From positions 15,322,244-15,386,243 of the forward strand of contig OY744609.1 of assembly GCA_963556255.1 (NCBI GenBank): a stretch of DNA of 64,000 nt. The letters are read 5' to 3'. How positions within the stretch are numbered: position 1 is the first letter of the stretch; every line of letters starts with the position of its first letter. This stretch comes from Allolobophora icterica (Eukaryota; Annelida; Clitellata; Crassiclitellata; Lumbricidae). Below are positions 1 to 10,531 of this stretch, piece after piece. Both the position numbers and the translations under genes were made by a program. The notes beneath the pieces were generated by a model that was not told where the DNA came from, did no database searches, and saw only the letters and a program-made list of their open reading frames with translations.

Positions 1-162
1 TTCCAAGGAACCGATAAAAATCCAGCTTGCTAACCGAGATTTTCGTTTTCAGCAGGGTCAAATTAGTCTAGAAACACCTGTTAGGAAATTGTTACATGAT
101 TTACTTCTAACAAGGTCATTTCGAGATTCCAAGCCTAGACTAATAGTGCTGTGCGTCAACGT

Positions 163-345
163 GTGCATTTTTAGCCTATTTTCAATCATCTATTTTATTA
201 TGTTCCCGCCTGAATTAAGTGATGCCTCTGGCTGAAAAGTTTTAAAATATTGTTTTCTTGAAGCCCTAAAAGTTTGTTGCTTTTATCCACAAGATGAACA
301 ATGCAGTGCTTTTTTGGACCTTAGCCTCCTCACTACACCGCACAC
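163..345. repeat. dispersed repeat, copy 1
   Basis: This stretch shares two blocks with 15995-16100: the sequence around GTGCATTTTTAGC, and the later block GATGAACAATGCA followed by TTTTGGACCTTAGCCTCCTC. The copy here is about 60 bases longer between the blocks. No coding potential is recognised. It is probably part of an unclassified mobile element. Confidence 0.6.
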
Positions 346-744
346 CCAGCATCATCTGCTTCAGGCTCTTTCATTTATCACCCAAGGGTTTCAGGTCCAA
401 ATTTAGGTTTCACATCTTCAAGGATTACCATCGGATCCTGATGGCCTGATGTAGTGTATTATGTAAAATTAATTTCCGACAATTCTCAATGCCATGCAAA
501 AGTCATGAACCGGCGCTATATTAAATCGTTTCTATTATGCACATTCGTGGCCACATCCAAACCGCCTTCTGATCCTGCTCGTCCTCAACGAAATCCGCCT
601 TATTAGCAGCTCATCGCCTTGTCTCACTGCTGGTCTCTCTGACAACCGGACTCGAATATATCTGGACAACTTTTCTGACACGATGCAGCGCTTGCGAATA
701 AGCTGCAGTGCCCTTCGCTTAGCTTTAGGGTAACGCCTAAGAAT
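346..744. other. no gene recognised
   Basis: No coding exon, RNA gene or clear repeat boundary is visible here. Short ORFs on both strands show no family resemblance. Confidence 0.5.
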
Positions 745-1060
745 TTGTGGTTTACGAACACCGATCGCTTAATCGCCATGATCTTCTTGTACCACGAGCC
801 ATGCAAGACCACTAGGCCTATGGCCAAAACTCGAGCCTTTTCTTGCATTGGTCCTGCTCTATGGAATCAACTCCCTCCAGTGACACATACGTGCCTCTTT
901 ATTAGCTGGTGGCCCAAGTGCCTCGTTCCGCTGTCTTGAAACCACTTTCTATTCACTGGGTCTTTCGCACTGGGAGCGCCTCTGATTAGCGAATACTGTG
1001 AGAGGCGCTTTATAAATGTTTAGATGCAATATACAATACAATACAATACCATTACTCTAC
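745..1060 (+). mobile_element. non-LTR retrotransposon 3' end (family A)
   Basis: The + strand encodes AKTRAFSCIGPALWNQLP, typical of the extreme C-terminus of CR1/L2-like reverse transcriptases (a RAF...GP.LWN.LP motif). About 40 bases after the ORF lies the family's inverted repeat (GAGCGCCTC...GAGGCGCTT, 975-1013). Then comes TATAAATG and an AATAC/ACAAT tail to about 1060. It is a 5'-truncated, dead copy. The same stem-loop recurs more than ten times in the window. Confidence 0.75.
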
Positions 1061-1084
1061 AATCGTATGTAAACAGCCTACGAG

Positions 1085-1205
1085 GTACATCGTATCGTAA
1101 TCGTAATCTCCAAACTTCTAAAGCACCACTCGAAGGCCAAGCGCAGGGCACCAGCCTATTCACGAGCGCTACGTCAAATCAGAGGGGTTTCCAGAGAGTA
1201 GTCTA
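1085..1205 (-). repeat. LINE-like 3' tail, family B
   Basis: On the minus strand this ends in (ATTACG)n, read here as CGTAATCGTAATC, preceded by a conserved block that includes CTAAAGC and CACGAGCGC. Relatives lie near 28890-29000, 41425-41515, 57215-57320 and 60635-60700. The variable short tail suggests the 3' end of a second non-LTR family or of a SINE that uses its machinery. Confidence 0.5.
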
Positions 1206-1429
1206 AAAGAGGTCCAAGTCCGATTTCCAGGAGGCCAAACCAAATCAAAGGGGGTTCCAGAGAGTATAGTCCAAGTCCGATTTCAAGGGTACCAGATCAG
1301 AAGAGGCAGAGCAGCTGTCAAGGCGGTACGTGTCGTTTACGGCCAAAATCATTGGACGGCGGAGTATCAGATGAGTCAGGGTAGGAATATTTTAAAAGGT
1401 GAGACTTCACTTTTGAGTGGAAAGCCCGG

Positions 1430-1640
1430 GGGTGATAGATAGAGGAACATGCACGAGGATGAGGATGAAGGACGGGTTGCAATGATGATGGAGGCACTAA
1501 GAAACTGTGAAATGCAGGGGGAGATCATTCCAGAGGCGTGGTGCTGTGATGGAAATGGCTCGGTTGGAGAACTTGAGGTGAGTATAGTGACTGGGGGTCG
1601 CGAAAGACTGAAGTAGGACGATGATCTTTTGGACCATCGT
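1430..1640 (-). mobile_element. LINE reverse transcriptase C-terminal remnant
   Basis: The minus strand reads HLKFSNRAISITAPRLWNDL, the conserved tail of many non-LTR reverse transcriptases. The same motif, as SHLKFSNRSIGLYHNAVRLW, is found in each unit of the 41-45 kb array. Only the C-terminal tail is left, so the copy is 5'-truncated. Confidence 0.55.
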
Positions 1641-1811
1641 GAAAATGTTGATTATAAAATAAATCTTGCGACCGTAATTCTTGCGACCGTAATTCTTGTA
1701 CTTGTCAAGGTTTTACTGAAATGGAACACTGAGACCAGTCTGTTCCTATAAAATAAGTGAAAGAACCCCGAGATATTATTTTATGCACCTATACCTATAT
1801 AAACTTGTTGC

Positions 1812-2165
1812 GCTTAGCGTCTTCGGTACATGCGAGGAATTCCCGCAGTTAGACGGACGCGATTGTTTATATTTAACGTTATTGACGCTAGAAATTAGTT
1901 CAAAATATATCGCCGATGCAGTTACACGCAAAATACTTTACTTAAGACCAGTATATTTTGCAACAGAATTGCTATGGGTAACTATCTGTAGCTTAGTATC
2001 TTGCGAGGTTTCCCGCAGTTAGATGGACTCGATTGTTTATAGTTTACATTGTTGACGGTAGAAATTAATTCAAAATATCGTCGATGAAGTTACACGCACA
2101 ATACTCTGAAGACAATTTACAGCAGTATATTTTGCAATAGAATTGCTATGGGTAACTATTTGTCG
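1812..2165 (+). repeat. 174-bp tandem duplication covering the germ cell-less start
   Basis: Two diverged copies (about 1812-1991 and 1990-2165) align at a period of 174 bases. Both contain GAATTGCTATGGGTAACTAT. In the second copy this is the start of the germ cell-less ORF (ATG at 2148). In the first copy the same ATG (1974) is followed by MGNYL and a stop at 1989-1991. The duplication therefore leaves a five-codon upstream ORF in the presumed 5' leader. Confidence 0.8.
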
Positions 2166-3627
2166 AGTGCGAACTCAACATCTGGGAGAAAACGAAGCCA
2201 TAGCCAGGCCCAGCTGGACGATACGGATGCGAGTGATGCCTCAAGGAGCCCAAAACGCAGGAAGCTTAAGTCCACTTCAGAATACATCTACGAAACGTTG
2301 TTCGTCAAAGGAGAAAACAGCGACGTCACCATCTGTGCCCTTGAACGTGAGTGGTGCCTTCATAAGATCTATTTGTGTCAGTCCGGGTTCTTCAGTAGCA
2401 TGTTTAACGGGTCGTGGAAAGAAACGTCGATGGATCGCATACAGCTGGACATTCCAGACGAGTGTATTACTGAAGAAGCCCTCACCCTTGCTTTTGGATC
2501 TTTGTACCATGACCAGATTATGATCGAGCCGTCGACAGTGGCCAGTCTCCTCGCTGCCGCCAGTCTACTCAGCCTTGATGATCTGATTGACCAGTGTGCA
2601 GACATCATGCAGGAAAGCATTGACATGAGCACAGTTTGTGCTTACTATACGATAGGTCGGCGGTATGGTGCGAAAGAAGTGCCCGAAAAGTGCGTCAAAT
2701 ATCTCCAGGGAATTCTCATGCCAAATATGACGATGCAACTGTTGAAAGATATCGATCCGGAACTGATGATGAAAGTCATAGAGGGAGCAGACCTATTCGT
2801 TTTGCAGGTGGAGATGGATGTCTACGCCCTGCTCCGCAAGTGGGTCTACCTCAAACTTAACCCAAACTACGAGGGCAACGTGAAGGACCTTCTTCGTGAC
2901 ACTGATGCATACATCAAATCAGAGGTGGCCACCAGCTGGAAGCCCTCGTTTTTAGAAACCCCACAAGGCGCCCCATATGTCGCCGTCTTTTCCAAGCTTC
3001 GAATCGAGCACATTGTCACCGACTATGCTTCTTCCAAGATTCTCGAGTGATGGCATCCTGCCATTCAGTTGGGTGCTAAACTGCTACCGAAGCCAGTGGC
3101 TGCATCTACTGAGGGTTGACAACGGTCAGGACATCGGCCCGAAAGACTTTGACGTTGAGACATTTACTAAGAAATCGATGCGCTGTGGCAGAAAACTGGA
3201 TACGGCCGGCCAGTACTGCTGGCGATGGACTGGGTTTAATTATGGAATCGACATCCTGGTCTCATGCGTGAACCATCGCATCCTCCTGAAAAGAAACACT
3301 CCTTCAGGCAACTGCCATACCATTGTTGCTCCTCAGTTGCGAAAGCACATCGTCTACCAACTCACCGTGACCACTGCGCCAGATGCCAGTGACAAGCCGC
3401 TGCCGTCTTACTCGAGCACGACAGGAATCAAGCACCGGAGTCTACGAAAAGATGAAGAGGTCTGCATCCTTACTGTCGACCAAAGGATCAGCTTCCCCCT
3501 TTACATCAGCTGCAACTTTCTGCTGTACACCCCGGAGCCTGCAACTCCCGAGCGGGTACCAGCTGCAGCCGACCTTCAGGTTGTAGCTGGCCCATCTGGT
3601 CAGTACAATCTGAGCACTGCCAATTAA
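2148..3627 (+). CDS. GMCL1: germ cell-less (GMCL1-type) BTB-BACK protein, one frameshift, no introns
   Basis: Family knowledge: GCL proteins are BTB substrate receptors for CUL3 ubiquitin ligases, linked to germ-cell formation and the nuclear envelope. Seen here: an MGNYLSS start (glycine 2, a possible myristoylation site), a basic patch SPKRRKLKSTSEYIYETLF, a BTB domain at about residues 50-155 (GENSDVTICALE, LHKIYLCQSGFFSSMF, GSWKE), and a BACK-like region at about 160-260. The first frame stops at 3048-3050. The rest of the family-specific C-terminus (SMRCGRKL, YCWRWTGFN, FPLYISCNFL) continues in another frame to 3627. Alignment to the family suggests two bases are missing next to GAGT at about 3045. 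The full family length fits in one uninterrupted stretch, whereas vertebrate genes are multi-exon. It could be an intronless retrocopy, a gene with a sequencing error, or a recent pseudogene. Identity is strong; activity is uncertain. Confidence 0.88.
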
Positions 3628-4159
3628 GTTGAACTGACCGGCAACATTTATTTTCTTGTTTGTGTAAATTTCTGATTTTGTTTTTATTTTTCGCTCTTGT
3701 ACCATTTTAACATTATACTACGATTATCGTTTTGTTAGCTTTTCAGCAAGCTTCCTGTGATGTCACACGTTTGACCAAAACTCTGACCGATTTTTTTTTG
3801 TAGCTTCTTATTTTTGGTTTGCAATGAACAGTATACACAATGAGATTAACTTCCAAGATTCACATATTAGAACTGGACATGTTCTACACAATTATTAGCA
3901 CAAAATAAAATAAACTCAGAGTCTGTTAGCTATGATGCAAAATTATACTAAAAAGCTCCAATAGCCAGTACTTATCCTGATGTATTGTAAATAAGTCGCA
4001 ACATCAGTGTGTGTTTGATTTGTACTTGCAGCTTAGTCTTTAATCTAATTCAATCTGGAGACTTCTCTATGACCATTATCGCAATGCATAAAGATCCATC
4101 AATCGATGATCACTTCTAAGCATAACCGCATTCCATCAAGTAGAACTTGTCGAGGTATC
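3628..4159 (+). promoter_or_regulatory. 3' flank of germ cell-less with candidate poly(A) signals
   Basis: This AT-rich stretch follows the stop codon. Two overlapping AATAAA hexamers lie at 3904-3914, about 280 bases downstream of the stop, and could be the polyadenylation signal. There is no genomic poly(A) tract directly after them, so a retrocopy origin is not proven. No other feature is seen. Confidence 0.35.
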
Positions 4160-4395
4160 ACATCACATCATATTTGGGGATTTGTATCGCGCTGCTCACA
4201 GCTGCGGCCAGTCAGTAGCACTCCCAGTGTGAAGGCTCCGAGAAAAGAAAACAGTTTTAAGAACTGAAAGAGATGTAGGAAGGGATCCAGAAAGTATAGC
4301 TGCACGTAGAGGGGAAAGAAGGGCATTCCACAGAAACGACCCTATGTTGGCCAAAGGTCTAAGTTGAGCCAGAGTGGTCCTACATTATAATATTG
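4160..4395 (-). mobile_element. LINE 3' end (family A), degenerate
   Basis: In reverse orientation, a decayed RT C-terminus (LAQLRP then IGSFLWNAL) precedes a degraded stem-loop (AGCACTCCCAGTGTGAAGGC, then GCGCTGCTC). The open frame is broken by stops. It is an old truncated copy of the family seen at 745-1060. Confidence 0.5.
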
Positions 4396-4399
4396 CTGG

Positions 4400-5770
4400 C
4401 CTCTGGGGGAAACATAAATCCTGCGGGGGACATTCCCCCCCCCCCAAAGACGTCTAGGTTAAACACTGAACAACTACTACCACTGAATTCACTGTTGCTA
4501 GCATTCTTTAACTACTTTCACCACCGAGTCATGCCGGTACTGCCTAGCATTCTTCAACAGATTAGCACTGAATGGATAAATTCAGCCGAATCCCGCCAAT
4601 TCTGAGATCCAACACATGGGGTTTGAGATCCGCTGCCGGAGCGATAAGATCTGTCACCTAAAAGAGAAGACCAACCAGCAACCTAAATCTGTTTTGGATT
4701 ACAATAATCGACCTATGCATCGTGATTAACGCATTTCATGTTTTATCCAATTAGTGAATAGCTAGTATCCATTATAGATTTAGGTTTTAGATTTGTAAAA
4801 ATCTGGAGATCTGCCATCTCTTCCGCAATGTAACCACTGCTCACCATTTCTCCACTGTTGAAACAATGCCTAGCCCAACAACTGCACAGCACTCGACAAA
4901 TGTTCTTGGCATTAAGACAATGTAGTACCCGCATTGTCCAGCAGGCCTGCAGGTCCACAGCAGCAAAGATGAAATGTTCCTAAAATCATGCTTCACCTGT
5001 TTTTAATTTTTAAGTTTGTATAAAGACTTCTGACGACAAAAACTGCAAATGAAACAGAAAACTAAACTGAGAAACATTTTGATAATCTGTGAAACTTTCA
5101 CCTATAAAAGAAGAGCAAGTCTTGGCCAGTTCATCCATCACACCGTTCACACCCCACTCTGCTGACCCAACTTAGTAGTCCTAATATACACAAGTAATCT
5201 AACAACAACGACTAATTTGGTTAAACTTCTTTAGAAATTCACACACAACCACGAAGAACAACAAAAATGTGAGATATAACGTGCTTTTCATATTAATTAC
5301 ATACGTAGTTAATTAATTAATGAGCCGACAACACTGATCTCAAAACATGATTTCTAGCAGCTCTAGAGCAGAACTTCAATCCCAGTGGATCTAGAACGTA
5401 AATTAGAAAAGACTAACAGGATATATCCTCTTCAATTTTCGTGATATTTCAAACCCCCTTAAAAACGGCAACAATGAAAAAACTTTGAAGTGTGTATGGG
5501 GCAACCACTAGGTCTGGGGAGAGGTTCCACCCCAGCTGTAGAGCCCCAAAAAGTGCATAAAAAACTCGTCTAATACGTAAGAACGACATAGTCCTCACAC
5601 ACTGTCCTATATACACTAGATTTACAGCAACGCAACAAGAAATGTGATGTTTACAAATTTCAACTGAGGACACGGGCTCATTGCCAGTAATTTTACGTAC
5701 AGTTAACTCTAGCGTTTCTGTAGCATACAGCAAAAGCTCTGTAGAGGACTCTTAAACAGGCCTGCACCAC
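4400..5770. other. no gene recognised
   Basis: AT-rich DNA with only short ORFs that match nothing I recognise. There is a C11 run at 4434-4444. No splice-bounded exon or RNA gene can be supported. Confidence 0.5.
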
Positions 5771-5778
5771 AGTAGGCT

Positions 5779-5810
5779 GGCACAGTATAAATAATTATTT
5801 ATACTGTGCC
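5779..5810. repeat. perfect 32-bp palindrome
   Basis: GGCACAGTATAAATAA is followed directly by its exact reverse complement with no spacer. The flanks share TGCACC on both sides. It could form a cruciform or hairpin. Its function is unknown. Confidence 0.85.
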
Positions 5811-6034
5811 TGCACCCAGTTGAATGATGCGCTGATTGTGGCTCTGGTTTGATGCTTTATTCAATCTGTTGAAACAAGGTGGTGTTTAAAAACTATCAAA
5901 TTTAAGTTTAGATGCGGACGTCCGCACTGGTCATAACCCCCTCCCCTTGTCCGCATTTCGATGACCCCTCCCTCTCATTGCGGACGTCCTTTATGGATGA
6001 CCCCAAATTGAATACAATCTAAGGGTTAAGACAG

Positions 6035-6215
6035 GCTGTAATGTAATCCAATGTAGCCTAATGTAATCCAGTGTAATGTAACCCAGTGTAATATAAAATC
6101 TGGTGTAAAGTAACCCGGCAGTGTAATGTAATCCAATGCAGTATAATGTAATCCTATAGGAGTAATGTAATCCAAAATAATGTAGTCTAATCACTCTAAT
6201 GTAAGGTGAGGTAAC
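6035..6215. repeat. degenerate TAATGTAATCCAGTG minisatellite
   Basis: About ten imperfect copies of a unit near 15 bases (consensus TGTAATCCAGTGTAA) run head to tail. All reading frames through it are low-complexity shadows. Confidence 0.7.
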
Positions 6216-6358
6216 TTTCAACAGCGGTACTCGAAGTATTGTCAGAACGGAACATCAGCAATCCAACAATAAAACAACCTATCCTTGGCCAACAATAGCC
6301 ATTCACTTGCAGAGAGCATGGGAAATATAACCCCGGACTCTAAGGTGAAAATGCCATG

Positions 6359-6504
6359 CAGGGTGAGAATTGTCGGGGGGGTTGGGGGTTCAATCCCCCT
6401 AGTCTTTCTTAGGACCCATAGTAAAATCTTCATTGCACACCCAAACTCCACGTGAATGAAGGTCTAACCCCCCCCCCAGTCTTTTTTCCACAATTCTCAT
6501 ACTG
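6359..6504. mobile_element. hAT-like MITE, family MITE-1
   Basis: The ends are CAGGGTGAGAATTGT and ACAATTCTCATACTG, matching at 13 of 15 inverted positions. GAAAATG follows the right end directly and occurs five bases before the left end. The interior contains GGGGTTCAATCCCC. A second, larger member lies at 59646-60313 and shares the interior GTCTTTCTTAGGACC and TCTTCATTGCACACCC. It encodes no protein. Confidence 0.65.
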
Positions 6505-6536
6505 GAAAATGGGCAGTTCTGAACTATGGGTAATGA

Positions 6537-6731
6537 CAGGGGCGTAACTGTGGTTTAAAAAGTGGGGGTACTAATTTATTTTCCGTTTTCATTTTTCACA
6601 TGGAGACCATCCTTGAGAAAGTACAATAATAAAATGCTGACTGGCATTGTTTGAAAAGTGGGGGTACCGTACCCTAGTCCAAAAAGTGAGAGGTATGGGC
6701 ACCCCTAGTACCCCCACAAATTACGCCTATG
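6537..6731. mobile_element. hAT-type MITE with 8-bp target duplication
   Basis: This 195-bp element starts CAGGGGCGTAACT and ends AATTACGCCTATG. It is flanked by exact copies of GGTAATGA (6529-6536 and 6732-6739). The 8-bp duplication and CAG-type ends fit the hAT superfamily. It is non-coding, with inner GGGGGTAC motifs in both orientations. Confidence 0.85.
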
Positions 6732-6841
6732 GGTAATGAGAAACACACACATCACTGGGATGAAAATCCAAAGACGTACACAAACTTGCTGCAAACAAGA
6801 GACAAATCCACAGTGAGACACAGAGTTGATGTCTGGGATTT

Positions 6842-6973
6842 TTAGGTGTCACGACAAAAGGTTCACGGACAAAAGGTTCACCGACAAATGGTTCACGACA
6901 AATGGTTCACGACAAAAGGTTCACGACAAATGGTTCACGACAAAAGGTTCACGGACAAAATAATGGTTCACGA
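6842..6973 (+). repeat. 15-bp minisatellite (GACAAAWGGTTCACG)n
   Basis: About eight copies alternate between AAAGG and AATGG versions. The P-type transposon starting at 6974 inserted at the right edge of this array, and its target duplication (GTTCACGA) is part of the repeat unit. Confidence 0.9.
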
Positions 6974-7311
6974 CAGGGGCGCCCACAGGCTTAAAAAAAT
7001 TGGACGCACACCCCACAAAAATTGGACGCACATCCCTCTCGTTCCATCCCATCCTACCCGTCCCCTGTCCGCCGCTCGTAGTCAAACACTGAAAATGACT
7101 CAGAGTGACTCATTAGAAAAAAATAAATTTAGATAATATCTAATGCTTTAACATGCCGTATTGTCTTTACCAAAAATATCGATGCGATGCTTAGTCCTTG
7201 TATGGATTTGATTTGGTGGGTGGACGCCATAGACATCTTCTATTTACTTAGACTGCCTATTCTATGGTACAGAGTTGACTCGGTTTCCGGTTTCCGGCAT
7301 CCGCCATACAT

Positions 7312-7367
7312 CTGGCAGACATCGATATCTATATTTAGACCTAAATATAGATATCGATGCTGGCAGA
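7312..7367. repeat. 40-bp palindrome flanked by an 8-bp direct repeat
   Basis: A 19-base arm (CATCGATATCTATATTTAG), the dinucleotide AC, and the exact inverse arm occupy 7320-7359. CTGGCAGA lies directly on both sides (7312-7319 and 7360-7367). It looks like a tiny insertion with its own 8-bp target duplication, just upstream of the P transposase start codon. Confidence 0.8.
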
Positions 7368-7879
7368 AAGTTTCGTGTTCGTAGTACGACAAGGTTGTAC
7401 ATGATCGCCGCGACAAGTTGCAAAATTTACAATGGTGGAATCCTGTTGTGCTTATAACTGCACTAATCGATACTCGAAGGATTCCGAGATCCGTTTTTAT
7501 AGGTAAGCAATTTTTGTACAGTGGTACGATATCAAATTCACGTGTTTTGATCGGCGTTTGGTCACATCGTTTTTCTGTTTATCGGTGGGCGCGTAGCAAA
7601 TCACCGAATCCGCAAACGGGTATTACCGGCGGATCCCAGAAACTATTTCGTTTGTGTGTCTATCCCCGAAATAACGTGAACTTTTCCTAAAAATCATAAA
7701 GTGTTCGAACGCCAAAAACTAAACACATTTTCACAGCTATGTTTGACATGTCAAAGTTGTATTTTAATGTTTTATAAATGCATGTAATTACATAAATTTT
7801 GCTAAATTTCCATGGTATACTGAATTATATTTGTAAGTTAAAACAATGTCATTTGTACAAATCCTTTTAAGGGATACTT

Positions 7880-8290
7880 TTCATTAATTCAGAGAATTTA
7901 TATAGAGCATCTCGAAGAGAACTACTCAGAGGTGCTCTCAGCCACCGATAAAGAAATGTAATTTGAGGGACTTACAAAAAAACAGGCAAGTGTAACCAAG
8001 GCAGCAATCGCAGGTCTAGAGGGAGGCCATTCTTGATGGAGGGACCGACAATCGAAGAGACCCAACACTGTATAAAAGCAGTTTGAGCACATGGAACTAA
8101 AGACTACCCCCTTCTCGAAGAGCGGAGAGTTCTATGGGTTGCACGGTTAGACAGGTAGGATGGAGCAGGGTCGACCTCGAATCTGACACGATCAGGCCCT
8201 TAGCCAGCCACATGTCATTGGGATGGGTGAAAATTATTTTGGACGGTCATAAATTGTGCATGTTTCTCCAGAACCATCCAGTTTTTGCTC
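7880..8290 (-). mobile_element. LINE 3' end (family A) in transposase intron 1
   Basis: Reverse-oriented, degraded relative of the 19-22 kb retrotransposon tail, with ATTTATATAGAGCATCTC and CAGAGGTGCTC as the decayed stem-loop. It lies wholly inside intron 1 of the P transposase and does not touch the splice sites. Confidence 0.5.
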
Positions 8291-9370
8291 TAGAGCCACT
8301 GCCAGCGTTCAGATGACCGTTCTGTAAGGAGCACGGGTTGATATTAGGCTCTGTAAACAGTTTGATGACCCTTGGTACAATAAATGGAGCATCAGTATTT
8401 ATACATGGTATTATTTGATTGTTCTGCAGGTTTCCATTGAACAATACCGAACTAACGAAGAAGTGGCTGGTTGCAATTAGACGTCAAAAATGGCAGCCAA
8501 AACCAACAGACTTTATTTGCTCTGAACATTTCACATCTTCCTGTTTCCGAATATACAGCTCCCAAAAGAGACTTAAAGAGGATGCTGTTCCAGATATATT
8601 CAGCTTTCCACAGCACTTGAAGAAGGAGGTACGAAAACGTCGTGTTCTTCAAAGGAACACTGTCTCACCAGCTGCGATGACAGTCTCGGATGTTGGTCCA
8701 GAACAGGCGGTTGCCAGATCTACTTCTTGTCTGTCCCATAATCATGTGCTTAGTTCAGGGTCTGTGACAGATCACAGCTATGCAATTACCTTAAAGCCCT
8801 AGGTTTTAGGTTTGGCGGTTTCCCTCGTAGAATGAAGTGACCAACGACTGTAGGCGGTTCAAGTAAGCATCTGTCGGCCAATGGGCGTTGATTTCATTTT
8901 GGTTTACACATCTTACAAGCATAGGCTGCTGAATTTAATTATATGCATAGCCTAGGCAACATCGTCCGCTTTGTGGAATGGAGGCGAGGCGCAGGGACGG
9001 TCGGTCGATCGGTGGTAGCCCCCACCCTAGGCCCTTCACCCTCCCTCTGGCCCTCTAGCGGTCGGACGGATGGATGGAGATGCATCGCTAGGGCAGACTA
9101 GACCCGACAGGGCATACCCCGTACAGGCCCTACCTCGATCAATTGACCACTTGTATATATATAACCGAGCTGTGGGTCGACTAATTTGTGTATACGAAAG
9201 CCAGGTAAGCTGGCTAGAGGTCATACCTGTACTTCTAGAATGTATACAAGTTGTTCCAATTATCCAAATTTACCCCCCCATACACTCATATTACTATGGA
9301 GTTCATTGCTATGAAGATACTTACAGGGTTGAGAAACAAGTCTGTAGTTTCTATATGCGATTAGATTGCC

Positions 9371-10531
<1,161 letters not shown>

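Noticed and set aside
2143..2523. Alternative 126-residue ORF overlapping germ cell-less
   Set aside because: Out-of-frame shadow of the BTB domain; no family resemblance.
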